A stretch of 64,000 nucleotides of DNA from Phycisphaeraceae bacterium (GCA_029260655.1 JAJDCU010000042.1:1-64000); one strand, 5' to 3'. Numbered from the stretch's first letter, positions 15,200-23,690 are shown. The notes: a model not told the origin generated them from the sequence alone. Numbers and translations: made by a program.

Positions 15200-16222
15200 G
15201 TGCCCCGGAGTGCGACCAAGATCAGATCGTCATTGAAAAATCTCTGGGTGAGCGTCGCGATCCTGGTGGGCCTGACGGTGGCCGGGACCGTGGGCCTGAT
15301 GGTCGTCGGCGATCGCGGGGTATTTGAGGCGGTCTACCTGACGGTCGTCATCCTCACGACGGTCGGGATGGACAGCCCGGCGTCGGATGCGGAGAAGGTG
15401 TGGGCGTTGCTGCTGATGGTGGTGGGGATCGGGACGGTGCTGTACGCGACGGGCCAACTGGTTTCGTTCGTGGTCGAAGGACATCTCAAGCAAATGATTG
15501 GGAGGCGCAAGGTGACCGAGCGCATACGCAAGCTGGAAAAGCACATCATCGTGGCGGGGTTTGGACGGATGGGCCAGGCGCTGTGCGCGACGCTGGCGTA
15601 CCGGGACAAGCCGTTCGTGTTGATCGAGTCAGGCTCGCAGCAGCTCCGTGACGCCGAGGAACTTGGGTATCTTTGCATCGAGGGCAACGCGATGCACGAG
15701 TCGACGCTGGTTGAGGCGGGGGTCGACCGGGCCGGGGGCATGGTGACCTGTCTTTCCCACGACGCGGACAACGTCCTGATCGTTCTGACCGCCCGGGGGG
15801 GCAGGCCCGACCTGCTTATCACAGCCCGCTGTGATGAGGCCGAGACCGAGTCCAAGCTGCGCCGCGCCGGCGCAGACAGGGTGATCAGCCCGGCTGTGAT
15901 CGGCGCCGCACGCGCATCGTATCAACTGCTCAACCCGCAGGCCGACGACGTGATGGAACTGGACGGGTATTGGCCTGACCTGGAACTGGCGCGCATCGTC
16001 CTGTCTCGGTTCCCCAAGCTGACGGCCAGGCCGCTGTCGCAGGTCTATGAACTCATCGGGCAGAACACGATTGTCGTCGCTATGATCAAAGGCGACGGCA
16101 CGCGCCTGCTGCACCCGCCCGCGGACACGACCGTCCACCCCTGCGACCAACTTGTGGTCATCGGCAACGTCGGCTGCACGAAGAGCATGGTCACGGCATT
16201 CTCGGGCGCCAAGGCCGCCTGA
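15200..16222 (+). CDS. two-helix potassium channel with RCK/TrkA domains
   Basis: About 340 residues. Two membrane helices (about residues 14-38 and 69-92) flank a pore loop, followed by an RCK/TrkA-N Rossmann domain starting IIVAGFGRMGQALC and a TrkA-C domain ending near residue 335. This is the layout of MthK-type ligand-gated K+ channels. The filter reads LTTVGMDSP instead of the usual TVGYGD, so selectivity may be altered or the ion different. The start is taken as GTG at 15200; the two basic residues after it fit a cytoplasmic N-terminus. It is not in an operon. Confidence 0.82.
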   Translation: MPRSATKIRSSLKNLWVSVAILVGLTVAGTVGLMVVGDRGVFEAVYLTVVILTTVGMDSPASDAEKVWALLLMVVGIGTVLYATGQLVSFVVEGHLKQMIGRRKVTERIRKLEKHIIVAGFGRMGQALCATLAYRDKPFVLIESGSQQLRDAEELGYLCIEGNAMHESTLVEAGVDRAGGMVTCLSHDADNVLIVLTARGGRPDLLITARCDEAETESKLRRAGADRVISPAVIGAARASYQLLNPQADDVMELDGYWPDLELARIVLSRFPKLTARPLSQVYELIGQNTIVVAMIKGDGTRLLHPPADTTVHPCDQLVVIGNVGCTKSMVTAFSGAKAA

Positions 16223-16343
16223 TCGCCCGAAGGTCTCTGGGCAAATCGAAACACGCCTCGCCCCTTGAGAGCGGCATCCATACGCCTTCGGTGCATCGGC
16301 GGGGTGTTGCTTATACTGTGCCACTAATCTGAAAGGCACAGCC

Positions 16344-17735
16344 ATGGACGCAGCGACCCACCCCATCGATATGCAGCACTGGACACCCAACGCCCACGCA
16401 GAGCCAAGCGTGCGCGTTGGTGTCATCCTGGAAGCCGACGGGCGCGCGTCGGTCGAGTTTGTCCTGCCCGACAAGCCGTACACCCTGACCGCAGACAACG
16501 GTAAGACGCAACCGGTCATGCCGGGGGCCGAGGTTTGTATACAGGTATCAGGCGATGGCCTGATCGCGTCCTGGTCCGGCGGAACGTTCGGCCCGTCTGA
16601 GCGATTGCGCATCGAGCCGGATGATCGTGTGCCCGCGGCGCCCGGGGCGGGGGTCCGGGTTTTAGACGTGGTTGCCGGTCGAGGGTTTCACTGGCAAAAG
16701 TGCGCCGACCAGACCTTGGCCGGGTCGCTTGAGTTTCACGCCGCGCCCGGCGGGGTCGTGATGGTCAACGAGCTGCCGCTGGAAGACTACCTGGCCGGCG
16801 TCATCACCGCCGAGATGAGCAGCGCCTGCCCGGTCGAGTTTCTCAAGGCCCAGTGCGTGGTGGCGCGCTCCTGGCTTCTGGCGATGGCCGAGCCCAAGCA
16901 CCAGGCCGAGCCGTTTGATCGTTGCAACGACGACTGCTGTCAGCGCTACCAGGGCACGGGCGATATGAGTCAGCCCGCCGTCGACGCGGTGGGCGGCTCG
17001 CGCGGCCTTGTATTGCTTGACCCGGCAGCCCAGGTTCTTGACGCTAATTATTCCAAGAGTTGCGGGGGCATCTCTGAGCTGCCCGAAGCTGTCTGGGGCG
17101 AGCCAAAGCCGGGCCTGCGTGAGGTCATCGACGCCCCGCCGGGCGATCCCGTAGGCCGGTTCATGCCCGTGACCGAGGACAACCTCGACGCCTTCCTCGA
17201 AGGCGACTGGTTGACTGAGACCAAAGCCTATTGCAGCACGCATGTCGTCCCGGTCGAGGCGATCGGCAAGTACCTGGGCCGGGTCGACGAGGTCGACGAC
17301 TACTTCCGCTGGTCAGTGGCGTACACACGCGAGAAGTTGGAAACGCTATTGCGAGACAAGCTGCCCGAGGCGGCCGGGCTTGAAGAGTTGCGTGATGTGC
17401 GTGTCACCAGGCGCGGGGTCAGCGGCCGGGCGATCGAGGTCGAGTTGACCTGGTTAGATCGATCGGGTCAGCCGGTGGCGCATCTGCTCGATAGCGAGTA
17501 CCGCATCCGTGAGGTACTTCACCGCGGGTTCCTCTACAGCAGCGCGTTCGCCGTCCGCCTCCAGCGAGGCAGCGCCGGCGAGATCGAATCGGTCACCCTC
17601 CGTGGCGCGGGCTGGGGACACGGCGCGGGCCTGTGCCAGATCGGCGCGCTGGGCATGGCCCTGTGCGGACACGACGCGGCAGAGATCTGCCTGCACTACT
17701 ACCCCGATGCCCATCTCGAGACCGCGTATCCCTGA
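16344..17735 (+). CDS. SpoIID/LytB domain protein
   Basis: A 463-residue protein with a SpoIID domain in the second third. Typical motifs are LPLEDYLAGVITAEMSSACPVEFLKAQ, then YSKSCGGISELPEAVWG, and the C-terminal GWGHGAGLCQIGALGMA followed by ILxHYYP-like ICLHYYPDA. In Bacillus SpoIID is a lytic transglycosylase that cleaves denuded glycan; relatives in non-sporulating bacteria such as LytB act on peptidoglycan during division or remodelling. No signal peptide is visible at the chosen ATG, so export is uncertain. A conserved acidic residue (Glu in ITAEM) matches the catalytic glutamate of SpoIID. Confidence 0.87.
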   Translation: MDAATHPIDMQHWTPNAHAEPSVRVGVILEADGRASVEFVLPDKPYTLTADNGKTQPVMPGAEVCIQVSGDGLIASWSGGTFGPSERLRIEPDDRVPAAPGAGVRVLDVVAGRGFHWQKCADQTLAGSLEFHAAPGGVVMVNELPLEDYLAGVITAEMSSACPVEFLKAQCVVARSWLLAMAEPKHQAEPFDRCNDDCCQRYQGTGDMSQPAVDAVGGSRGLVLLDPAAQVLDANYSKSCGGISELPEAVWGEPKPGLREVIDAPPGDPVGRFMPVTEDNLDAFLEGDWLTETKAYCSTHVVPVEAIGKYLGRVDEVDDYFRWSVAYTREKLETLLRDKLPEAAGLEELRDVRVTRRGVSGRAIEVELTWLDRSGQPVAHLLDSEYRIREVLHRGFLYSSAFAVRLQRGSAGEIESVTLRGAGWGHGAGLCQIGALGMALCGHDAAEICLHYYPDAHLETAYP

Positions 17736-17773
17736 CCCAGGTTTTCCTGCGGTGATCGATACGGGTTTTTGCT

Positions 17774-17845
17774 AGGGGATTCAACGTGCTTTGAGGATCC
17801 TTCACGGCGGCGGGACGAACACCATCTTCCACTATTGAATCCCCT
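17774..17845. repeat. 11-base inverted repeat between convergent genes
   Basis: AGGGGATTCAA (17774-17784) and its exact complement TTGAATCCCCT (17835-17845) are 50 bases apart. The pair lies between the convergent ends of the SpoIID-like and beta-CASP genes. It could be part of a termination structure or the remnant of a small element; nothing in the 50 bases between identifies it. Confidence 0.5.
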
Positions 17846-17873
17846 TCGCCCGCCAGATGGGGGGAAGCTCACG

Positions 17874-19274
17874 TCACACCAACGCTACCACGTCCTGATA
17901 CTCCGGCACGCTGACGTTCCAGCCGAGCTTAGACTTGATCACTTCTTGAAGCGCTTCTGCGCCGCGCTCTTCGCCGTGGGTTAGGAAGAGTTGTTTGGGC
18001 GGGGTCTTGCAGTCGCTGAGCCAGTGCAATAAGTCGTCGCGGTCGCCGTGGGCGCTTAGGCCGTAGAGCTTCTTAATATCTGCGTTGACGCGCCAGTTGG
18101 CGCCGTGGATGCGGACCTCGTTTTTGCCGTCGACGATGATCCGCCCGAGCGTGCCGACGGCCTGGTAGCCGACGAAGACGATGGTCGAGTCGGGGCGCGT
18201 GATGTTGCGTTTAAGGTGGTGTTTGATCCGCCCGCCGGTGCACATCCCGGACGACGCCATGATGACGTTGGTGCCTTTGAGGCTGTTGATAGCGATGGAG
18301 TCGGCGACGTCGCGGACGAGCTTGAGTCCGGGGAAGTCCAAAGCCTGGGCGTTGCCTTCGAGCTTGCAGCGCGAGTCCTCGTCGAGGTACTTGCACCAGC
18401 GGTGAAAGACCTTGGTGACGTTGACCGCCATCGGGCTATCCAGGTAGACGCCCATGTCGGGGATGCGGTCGGCGTCGCGCAGCTTGCCCATGTAATAGAC
18501 CAGTTCCTGGGCGCGTTCGACGGCGAAGGTGGGGATCACGATGTTCCCGCCGCGCTTGGCGGTGTCGTTGATGATTGTCGCGAGTTGATCTTCGATCGAC
18601 CCGGATTCTTTGTGAAGGCGGTCGCCGTAGGTCGATTCCATGACGATGTAATCGGCTCTGCTGAACAGGGTCGGGTCGTTTAATAGCGGCTTGTCCCACT
18701 GCCCGACGTCGCCGGACATGACCAGCGTGCGCGTCTGGCCGTTTTCCTTGACCGCGATCTCGATAAACGCCGAGCCGAGGATGTGCCCGGACTCGTGGAA
18801 GGTGACGGTGACCTGGTCGCTAAGCTGAAGCGGCTGGGCGTAGCCGATCGGTTCGAAGAGTTCGACGGCCCCGGTCGCGTCCTCGGGGGTGTACAGCGGG
18901 TCGTAGCCGTGCTTGCTCTTGCGCCCCTGCTTTTGGTGTCGTTTCTTCTTGTACTTGGCGTCTTCCTCCTGGATCCTTGCCGAGTCGAGCATGATGATCT
19001 CAGCGAGGTCGGCAGACGGGTTGACCGTGACGATCGGCGCGGAGAACCCGCGCTTGACCATTTTGGGGATCAGCCCGCAGTGGTCCAGGTGCGCGTGGGT
19101 CAGCAGCAGGCAGTCGACGGTCTTGAGGTCGACCGGCGGTGGCTCCCAATTGCGCCCGAGGAACTTGCGCTCCTGGAACATCCCGCAGTCGATCATGATC
19201 CGCAAGCCCCCGGCTTCGAGCAGGTAACGGGAGCCGGTGACCTGCCTGTTGGCGCCTAAGAAATGAAGTTTCAA
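17874..19274 (-). CDS. beta-CASP metallo-beta-lactamase-fold RNase-like protein
   Basis: A 466-residue enzyme of the MBL-fold beta-CASP group (YsH1/CPSF73-like, often labelled RNA specificity factor). The zinc motif LLLTHAHLDHCGLIPK (HxHxDH) lies at about residue 58, later metal ligands include the His in FHESGHILGSA and Asp in VMSGDVGQW, and the beta-CASP signatures IVIPTFAVERAQEL and ASSGMCTGGRIKHHL are present, with the final LFLTHGEERGA. It would be a zinc-dependent endo- or exoribonuclease acting on RNA in the cytoplasm. It is monocistronic, facing the SpoIID-like gene. Confidence 0.9.
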   Translation of the reverse strand: MKLHFLGANRQVTGSRYLLEAGGLRIMIDCGMFQERKFLGRNWEPPPVDLKTVDCLLLTHAHLDHCGLIPKMVKRGFSAPIVTVNPSADLAEIIMLDSARIQEEDAKYKKKRHQKQGRKSKHGYDPLYTPEDATGAVELFEPIGYAQPLQLSDQVTVTFHESGHILGSAFIEIAVKENGQTRTLVMSGDVGQWDKPLLNDPTLFSRADYIVMESTYGDRLHKESGSIEDQLATIINDTAKRGGNIVIPTFAVERAQELVYYMGKLRDADRIPDMGVYLDSPMAVNVTKVFHRWCKYLDEDSRCKLEGNAQALDFPGLKLVRDVADSIAINSLKGTNVIMASSGMCTGGRIKHHLKRNITRPDSTIVFVGYQAVGTLGRIIVDGKNEVRIHGANWRVNADIKKLYGLSAHGDRDDLLHWLSDCKTPPKQLFLTHGEERGAEALQEVIKSKLGWNVSVPEYQDVVALV

Positions 19275-19602
19275 GATAGGACCCTTGCTGAGGTGACGGA
19301 CGATTCAAAGCGGTCACAGCGAGACTGTGGAGTGTACTTGCCAATCCCCTGGCCGTCAGGCGGGACATGTCCATGCCCCGGACCCCGGTGAGCGGGGCGG
19401 CCCTTGACGCTGGAGGAATGCATGTTCATACCACGCCCTTCGATGGGTCACGAGTACAGGCAATAGCCCCCCCCCTGTCCGGGTGTGGTACAGGATCTAA
19501 GATCGTATTTAGCCTAAATACGAAACGAGTCTGGCTTTACTGCCTGAGGCCTGGGGAGTGAGATCGCCCAAGGTACAGTGCGGGGGTGCTTGACGGGCAG
19601 AA
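19275..19602. other. divergent spacer with 21-base palindrome
   Basis: This spacer separates the beta-CASP gene from the divergent marR-type gene. It contains a perfect dyad TCGTATTTA-GCC-TAAATACGA at 19503-19523, suited to be a protein-binding site or a small hairpin. No gene was seen; a short open frame at 19367-19561 has no supporting features. Confidence 0.45.
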
Positions 19603-19617
19603 AGTTGCATATACAAT
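19603..19617. promoter_or_regulatory. MarR-type operator candidate, copy 1
   Basis: AGTTGCATATACAAT, with the near-palindromic core TTGCATATACAA, ends six bases before the ATG of the MarR gene, where a bound protein would block its expression. The same 15 bases occur in inverted orientation at 20306-20320. Confidence 0.6.
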
Positions 19618-19623
19618 TGCCAG

Positions 19624-20187
19624 ATGCTACCAGTGCGGTCCCAAGCTGATGCGGCCCAGGAGATAGCCCGAGATTGCCTCGCGGCGCGGGTTCGCAGGCT
19701 CCATCGCGTGGTCAGCGGGGTTTACGACCGGGCGTTTCGGCCGATCGGGGTGACCGCCAGCCAGATGAACATCCTGGTCGCGCTGGCCGAGCAGGGGGGG
19801 GCGAAGCCGACGGCGATCTGTGGGCTTTTGCAGATGGATAAGTCGACGCTTTGCCGGAATGTTCAGGGCATGCAGCGGCGGGGCTGGGTGCGTGCGGCCC
19901 AGACAGCGGATGCACGAAGTCACCGCCTGGAGCTGACAGGCAAGGGCCTGGGGCTGATCGAGCAGGCTTTACCGATCTGGCGAGAGGCCCAGATGCAGGC
20001 GCGGGCGCTGTTGGGCAGCCCGGTGGCGGATCACCTGTTACTGGCAGAGATCCCCCCGGAATCCGTCCCGGCAGACGCCCCGGAAACACCCCCGGGAGAC
20101 ACCCAGGAAACCGCCACGGAAGTCTCCCTGGAAGTCACGCCGAGAGCCCTGCCGGATGCGGGGCAGGGGATTTTCTTCTGGGAATAA
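19624..20187 (+). CDS. MarR family transcriptional regulator
   Basis: A 187-residue regulator. Residues 20-130 form a winged helix domain: helix region RVRRLHRVVSGVYDRAFRPIGVTASQMNILVALAE, recognition helix KPTAICGLLQMDKSTLCRNVQGMQRRGWV and wing TADARSHRLELTGKGLGL. MarR proteins are dimers that bind palindromes and release on binding a small ligand. The last 50 residues are a proline/threonine-rich tail (PPESVPADAPETPPGDT...), not usual in the family. Palindromes of the form TTGNATATNCAA lie directly before the start and twice after the stop, which suggests autoregulation and control of the ketosynthase genes downstream. The ligand is unknown; a fatty-acyl or aromatic compound would be consistent with the targets. 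Confidence 0.88.
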   Translation: MLPVRSQADAAQEIARDCLAARVRRLHRVVSGVYDRAFRPIGVTASQMNILVALAEQGGAKPTAICGLLQMDKSTLCRNVQGMQRRGWVRAAQTADARSHRLELTGKGLGLIEQALPIWREAQMQARALLGSPVADHLLLAEIPPESVPADAPETPPGDTQETATEVSLEVTPRALPDAGQGIFFWE

Positions 20188-20201
20188 AGCCTGGGGATCT
20201 A

Positions 20202-20216
20202 AGTTGTATATGCAAT
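20202..20216. promoter_or_regulatory. MarR-type operator candidate, copy 2
   Basis: AGTTGTATATGCAAT shares the dyad core TTGNATATNCAA with copies 1 and 3; the two variable positions are swapped. It lies 15 bases after the marR stop codon, about 300 bases before the ketosynthase-like gene. Confidence 0.55.
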
Positions 20217-20305
20217 AAATGCCCCGGCTGATCGGCACACAATGAGCGGTCATTGAGCCCGGAATTAGCCTGAGCCATGTAAGCTTCTTCGATACAACGA
20301 ATTAT

Positions 20306-20320
20306 ATTGTATATGCAACT
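20306..20320. promoter_or_regulatory. MarR-type operator candidate, copy 3
   Basis: ATTGTATATGCAACT is the exact reverse complement of copy 1 (19603-19617). It lies in the 322-base spacer 20188-20509 in front of the ketosynthase-like gene. The surrounding sequence (ACGAATTATATTG) is AT-rich and probably contains the promoter. Nothing else was seen in that spacer. Confidence 0.6.
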
Positions 20321-20509
20321 AATGCGTATTTCTACTTAGGGCCCTGGATCGTTGATTTACCGACCAGGGAGATGTTTCGGGGCGGTGCCGGGCCGGGGCA
20401 GGCCGGTTTGACTGGGCGTTGTGCCTTCCCGGCTGGGGCGGGCGGATGTTTTTCCCGAGCGGTGATCAGCCGGTACAATCCCCGGCTCGATCAAGTGTGG
20501 AAACCGACT

Positions 20510-21850
20510 ATGACACGCAGTGTAGTGATCAGCGGCGTCGGCCCGGTCAGCGGGCTTGGCCTTGGGATGGACCCGACCTGGGAGGGCGTTTGCGCCGGCC
20601 GCTCGGCGGTCGGGCGTATCCAGGCGTTTGACCCCAGCGGGTTTGACTGCCAGTTAGGCGTGGAGGTTGAGCCTTACAAGATCGGCCAGTACGTCCCCAA
20701 GAGCCACCGCAAGGCGACGAAGGTGATGGCCAGGGACATCGAGCTGGCGGTGATCGCCGCGGACTTTGCGGCCCGTGACGCGGGGCTTAAGACCAAGGGG
20801 ACGGACCCGGACGCCGGCAAGAACGGGGACTTTAAGCCGACCTACGACCAGGCCCGGGTGGGTTGCCACATCGGCGCGGGGCTGATCGCCGCGGACCTTA
20901 CCGAGTTGACCGGGGCGCTGATCGAGGCCCGCAAGGATGACGGGGGCTTTGACATCCACAAGTGGGGCAACGAGGGGATGCAGCACCTCACGCCGCTTTG
21001 GCTCTTGAAGTATCTGCCGAACATGCTCGCCTGCCACGTCACGATCATCCACGACACACAGGGGCCGTCCAACACGATCACCTGCGGCGAGGCGTCTGCG
21101 ATCCTGTCGATCGGTGAGTCTTTGCGTGTGATTCAGCGGGGCAAGGCGGACCTTTGTTTCTGTGGCGGCGCGGAGACGAAGATGAACCCGATGGTGTACT
21201 ACCGTCAGCAGTTGACCGGCCGGCTGACCACGACAAGTAACGACGACCCGGCGGGCGCGGTCCGGCCGTTTGATCAAAGCGCGGCGGGCATGGTCGCCGG
21301 CGACGGCGGAGGGATCGTGACGCTCGAAGCGGCAGAAACCTACGAAGCGCGCGGCGGCGAAAACGCCTACGCCCAGGTCGTGGGGTTCGGCGCATCACAG
21401 AGCGTTAACCGTGAGGCGAAAAACAGTGAGCCGGACCCGCAAGGCCTGGCGGTGGTGTCGTCGGTGACCGCGGCGCTGCGTGAGGCTGGGATCGGTGCGG
21501 ATCAGATCGATCTGGTCGTCGGTTTTGGCTGTGGCGTCCCGAGCTGGGACCGGGCAGAGGCGGCGGGCTACAAGGTTGTGTTCGGCGATCGGCTTGCCGA
21601 GGTGCCGGTCGTGTCCCTGCGCTCACTGGTCGGCAACTGCGGCGCGGGCGGGGGCGGGCTGGACGTCGCCGTCGCGGCGAAAGCGTTGCGCGAGCAGAAG
21701 GTCCCTGCGGTGGCTAACCGTGACACGCCGATCGACGGCCTCGGTCCCAGCGCCCCGGCCAAGGACGCCGAGCTACGGTATGCGCTAGTTTTTAATATGG
21801 GCTTCGGCGGGCAGAGCACAGCGATGATTCTGAAAGCGATGGATCGTTGA
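20510..21850 (+). CDS. ketosynthase-fold protein lacking catalytic residues (CLF-like)
   Basis: A 446-residue thiolase-fold protein related to FabF-type beta-ketoacyl-ACP synthases. Folding motifs are kept (VVISGVGPVSGLG, FCGGAETKMNPM, AVRPFDQSAAGMVAGDGGG, MGFGGQSTAMIL), but all three catalytic positions appear changed. Aligned against the intact enzyme encoded next, the cysteine becomes Glu194 (ITCGEASA; a cysteine remains two residues earlier), the first histidine becomes Phe339 (GFGCGVPS) and the second becomes Asn376 (LVGNCGAG). This resembles the chain length factor (KS-beta) of type II polyketide and aryl polyene systems, which pairs with an active KS. The start at 20510 gives the usual MTRSVVISG; an upstream frame to 20372 has no support. 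Its product is unknown. Confidence 0.82.
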   Translation: MTRSVVISGVGPVSGLGLGMDPTWEGVCAGRSAVGRIQAFDPSGFDCQLGVEVEPYKIGQYVPKSHRKATKVMARDIELAVIAADFAARDAGLKTKGTDPDAGKNGDFKPTYDQARVGCHIGAGLIAADLTELTGALIEARKDDGGFDIHKWGNEGMQHLTPLWLLKYLPNMLACHVTIIHDTQGPSNTITCGEASAILSIGESLRVIQRGKADLCFCGGAETKMNPMVYYRQQLTGRLTTTSNDDPAGAVRPFDQSAAGMVAGDGGGIVTLEAAETYEARGGENAYAQVVGFGASQSVNREAKNSEPDPQGLAVVSSVTAALREAGIGADQIDLVVGFGCGVPSWDRAEAAGYKVVFGDRLAEVPVVSLRSLVGNCGAGGGGLDVAVAAKALREQKVPAVANRDTPIDGLGPSAPAKDAELRYALVFNMGFGGQSTAMILKAMDR

Positions 21851-21868
21851 AGGCGGTTTCAAGATCAA

Positions 21869-22063
21869 TCACGGAGAGCGCGAAGGCACAGAGACGCGGA
21901 GAAGACTTTATTTGAGATGGCACTGGGATGAACGCTGATGAACGGTGATAAAGAACTTGGATGAAGGGGAGATCAGACATGCGTTTTGATCTGCGTTCAT
22001 CCGTGTTCATCCCAGTTCCATCTGTTTTCTCCGTGCCTGCTCGCCTCCGTGTCTTCCGTGAAA
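21869..22063. repeat. large imperfect palindrome of a dispersed repeat type
   Basis: The inner arms 21918-21943 and 21995-22020 pair at 23 of 26 positions (GGGATGAACGCTGATGAAC against its partner). Outer arms around 21869-21906 and 22024-22063 (CACGGAGAG..., ...CTCCGTGCCTG) also pair loosely. It occupies almost the whole spacer between the two ketosynthase-type genes. Similar vocabulary (GCGAAGGC, CGCGGAGAAGA) recurs at 55.3 kb. It could fold in the mRNA and alter the ratio of the two proteins. Confidence 0.65.
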
Positions 22064-22091
22064 GTTTCCTGATTTGTAAAGGGTTTGGTCA

Positions 22092-23381
22092 ATGACAACT
22101 CCTCGCATCGTCATCACGGGCATGGGCTTGGTTACGCCGTTGGGCCATGATGTCGAAACGGTCTGGGCCGGGCTGCTTAGCTGCGCCTCGGGGATCGGAC
22201 GGATCGACCATTTTGATGCCTCGACGTTCCCGACGACGTTCGCGGCGCAGGTGAAGGATTACGACTACCGCGAGTTCGTGAAGTTCCCGGAGCTTCACGA
22301 GGGGGTCGGGCTGAACACGAGTTTTGCGCTGGGCGCCGCGGCTCAGGCCTGGCGTATGGCGGGGCTTGATACGTTTGACGGGCTTGACCGCGCACGGCTT
22401 GGGATCTACCTGGGGTCGGGCGAAGGGTCTTTGGACTTTGAGAACTATGTCGCGTCGAACCTGGCCGGCTGGGACGCGGACAAGCGCGGGATCGACGGCG
22501 CGAAGTGGGCGGCGACGGCGACGAAGATGATGACCGCGGTGCGCGAGATCGAGCAGGAGCCGAACATGCCGTTGACTCATTTAGCGATGGAGTTTGATGC
22601 GCAGGGGCCCGCGTACAACTGCCTGACGGCCTGCGCCGCGTCGACCCAGGCGATCGGCGAGGCGACCGAGATACTTAGGCGCGGCGACGCCGACGTGATG
22701 ATCACCGGGGGGGCGCACACGATGATCCACCCCCTGGGTGTGACCGGGTTCAACCGGCTGACCGCGCTAAGTAACCGCAACGACGACCCACAGGGCGCGG
22801 CCCGGCCTTTCAGCGTCGACCGCGACGGGTTCGTCATGGGCGAGGGTTCGGGGATGCTCATTATCGAGACACTCGAACACGCGCAGGCGCGGGGCGCGAC
22901 CGTGCTTGCCGAGATCGCCGGCTACGGCTCGACCGCCGATGCCTACCGGATCACCGATATCCACCCGGAGGGCCGGGGCGCCGCCAAGAGCATGAACCTG
23001 GCGCTCGAAGATGCGGGGCTTGGGCTGGAGACAATCGACTACATCTCCGCGCACGGCACGGGGACCAAGGAGAACGATTCGATCGAGACCAAGGCGGTCA
23101 AGGTCGTCTTCGGCGACCGCGCCAAGTCGATCCCGATGAGCTCGATTAAGAGCATGCTCGGCCATCTGATCGCGGCGGCGGGCGCGGTCGAGGCGATCGC
23201 CTGTGTGCTGGCGATCCGTGACCAGAAACTCCCCCCGACACACAACCTCAACAGCCCCGACCCCGAGTGCGATCTGGACTACGTCGCCAACGCTGCCAGG
23301 GACGCCAAGGTCGACGTCTGCCTGTCCAACAGCTTCGGCTTTGGTGGGCAGAACGACACGCTGATCATCCGCAGGGCGTAA
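22092..23381 (+). CDS. beta-ketoacyl-ACP synthase II (FabF-type)
   Basis: A 429-residue condensing enzyme with the full catalytic triad: Cys181 in CLTACAAS, His321 in SAHGTGTKEND, and His358 in MLGHLIAAAGA. Other family motifs are RIVITGMGLVTPLG, DRDGFVMGEGSG and SNSFGFGGQND. It would catalyse decarboxylative condensation of malonyl-ACP with an acyl-ACP. The immediately preceding gene encodes a catalytically dead relative, so the two probably form an alpha/beta heterodimer rather than serving primary fatty acid synthesis. No acyl carrier protein, reductase or dehydratase gene is nearby. A 241-base palindromic spacer separates the pair. Confidence 0.92.
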   Translation: MTTPRIVITGMGLVTPLGHDVETVWAGLLSCASGIGRIDHFDASTFPTTFAAQVKDYDYREFVKFPELHEGVGLNTSFALGAAAQAWRMAGLDTFDGLDRARLGIYLGSGEGSLDFENYVASNLAGWDADKRGIDGAKWAATATKMMTAVREIEQEPNMPLTHLAMEFDAQGPAYNCLTACAASTQAIGEATEILRRGDADVMITGGAHTMIHPLGVTGFNRLTALSNRNDDPQGAARPFSVDRDGFVMGEGSGMLIIETLEHAQARGATVLAEIAGYGSTADAYRITDIHPEGRGAAKSMNLALEDAGLGLETIDYISAHGTGTKENDSIETKAVKVVFGDRAKSIPMSSIKSMLGHLIAAAGAVEAIACVLAIRDQKLPPTHNLNSPDPECDLDYVANAARDAKVDVCLSNSFGFGGQNDTLIIRRA

Positions 23382-23666
23382 CCGATTGCGCCCCCTGCGC
23401 AGCGGCGTCCATCTTTGAATCGTTTCGGCTGCCGATGCTTATCCACCGAGGCCACACGGCGGACCCGGTGTAACCGTCATAACCCTTCCAGACGGACTTT
23501 TTAACTGACCATTCGAGATGGCCGTGCTTGCTCTGCGCCCTGGCGGTGGCATGTTTCATGTGTGTTTAACCCCCGGCGCATTGGCCGGATGTCATTGGAT
23601 TTTCAGAACCGATCGACCCGCTTCGCTTTGCTCATTGTGTGTGCGCGGTGGGTTCTGGAGATTGAC

Positions 23667-23678
23667 TTACATATACAA
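23667..23678. promoter_or_regulatory. weaker MarR-type operator candidate, copy 4
   Basis: TTACATATACAA matches the core TTGCATATACAA of copy 1 at 11 of 12 positions. It lies directly before the AAAGGAG ribosome-binding site of the PEP-CTERM gene at 23691. The rest of the 309-base spacer 23382-23690 shows no gene or other clear signal. A chance match is possible. Confidence 0.35.
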
Positions 23679-23690
23679 AGGAGCCTGCCG

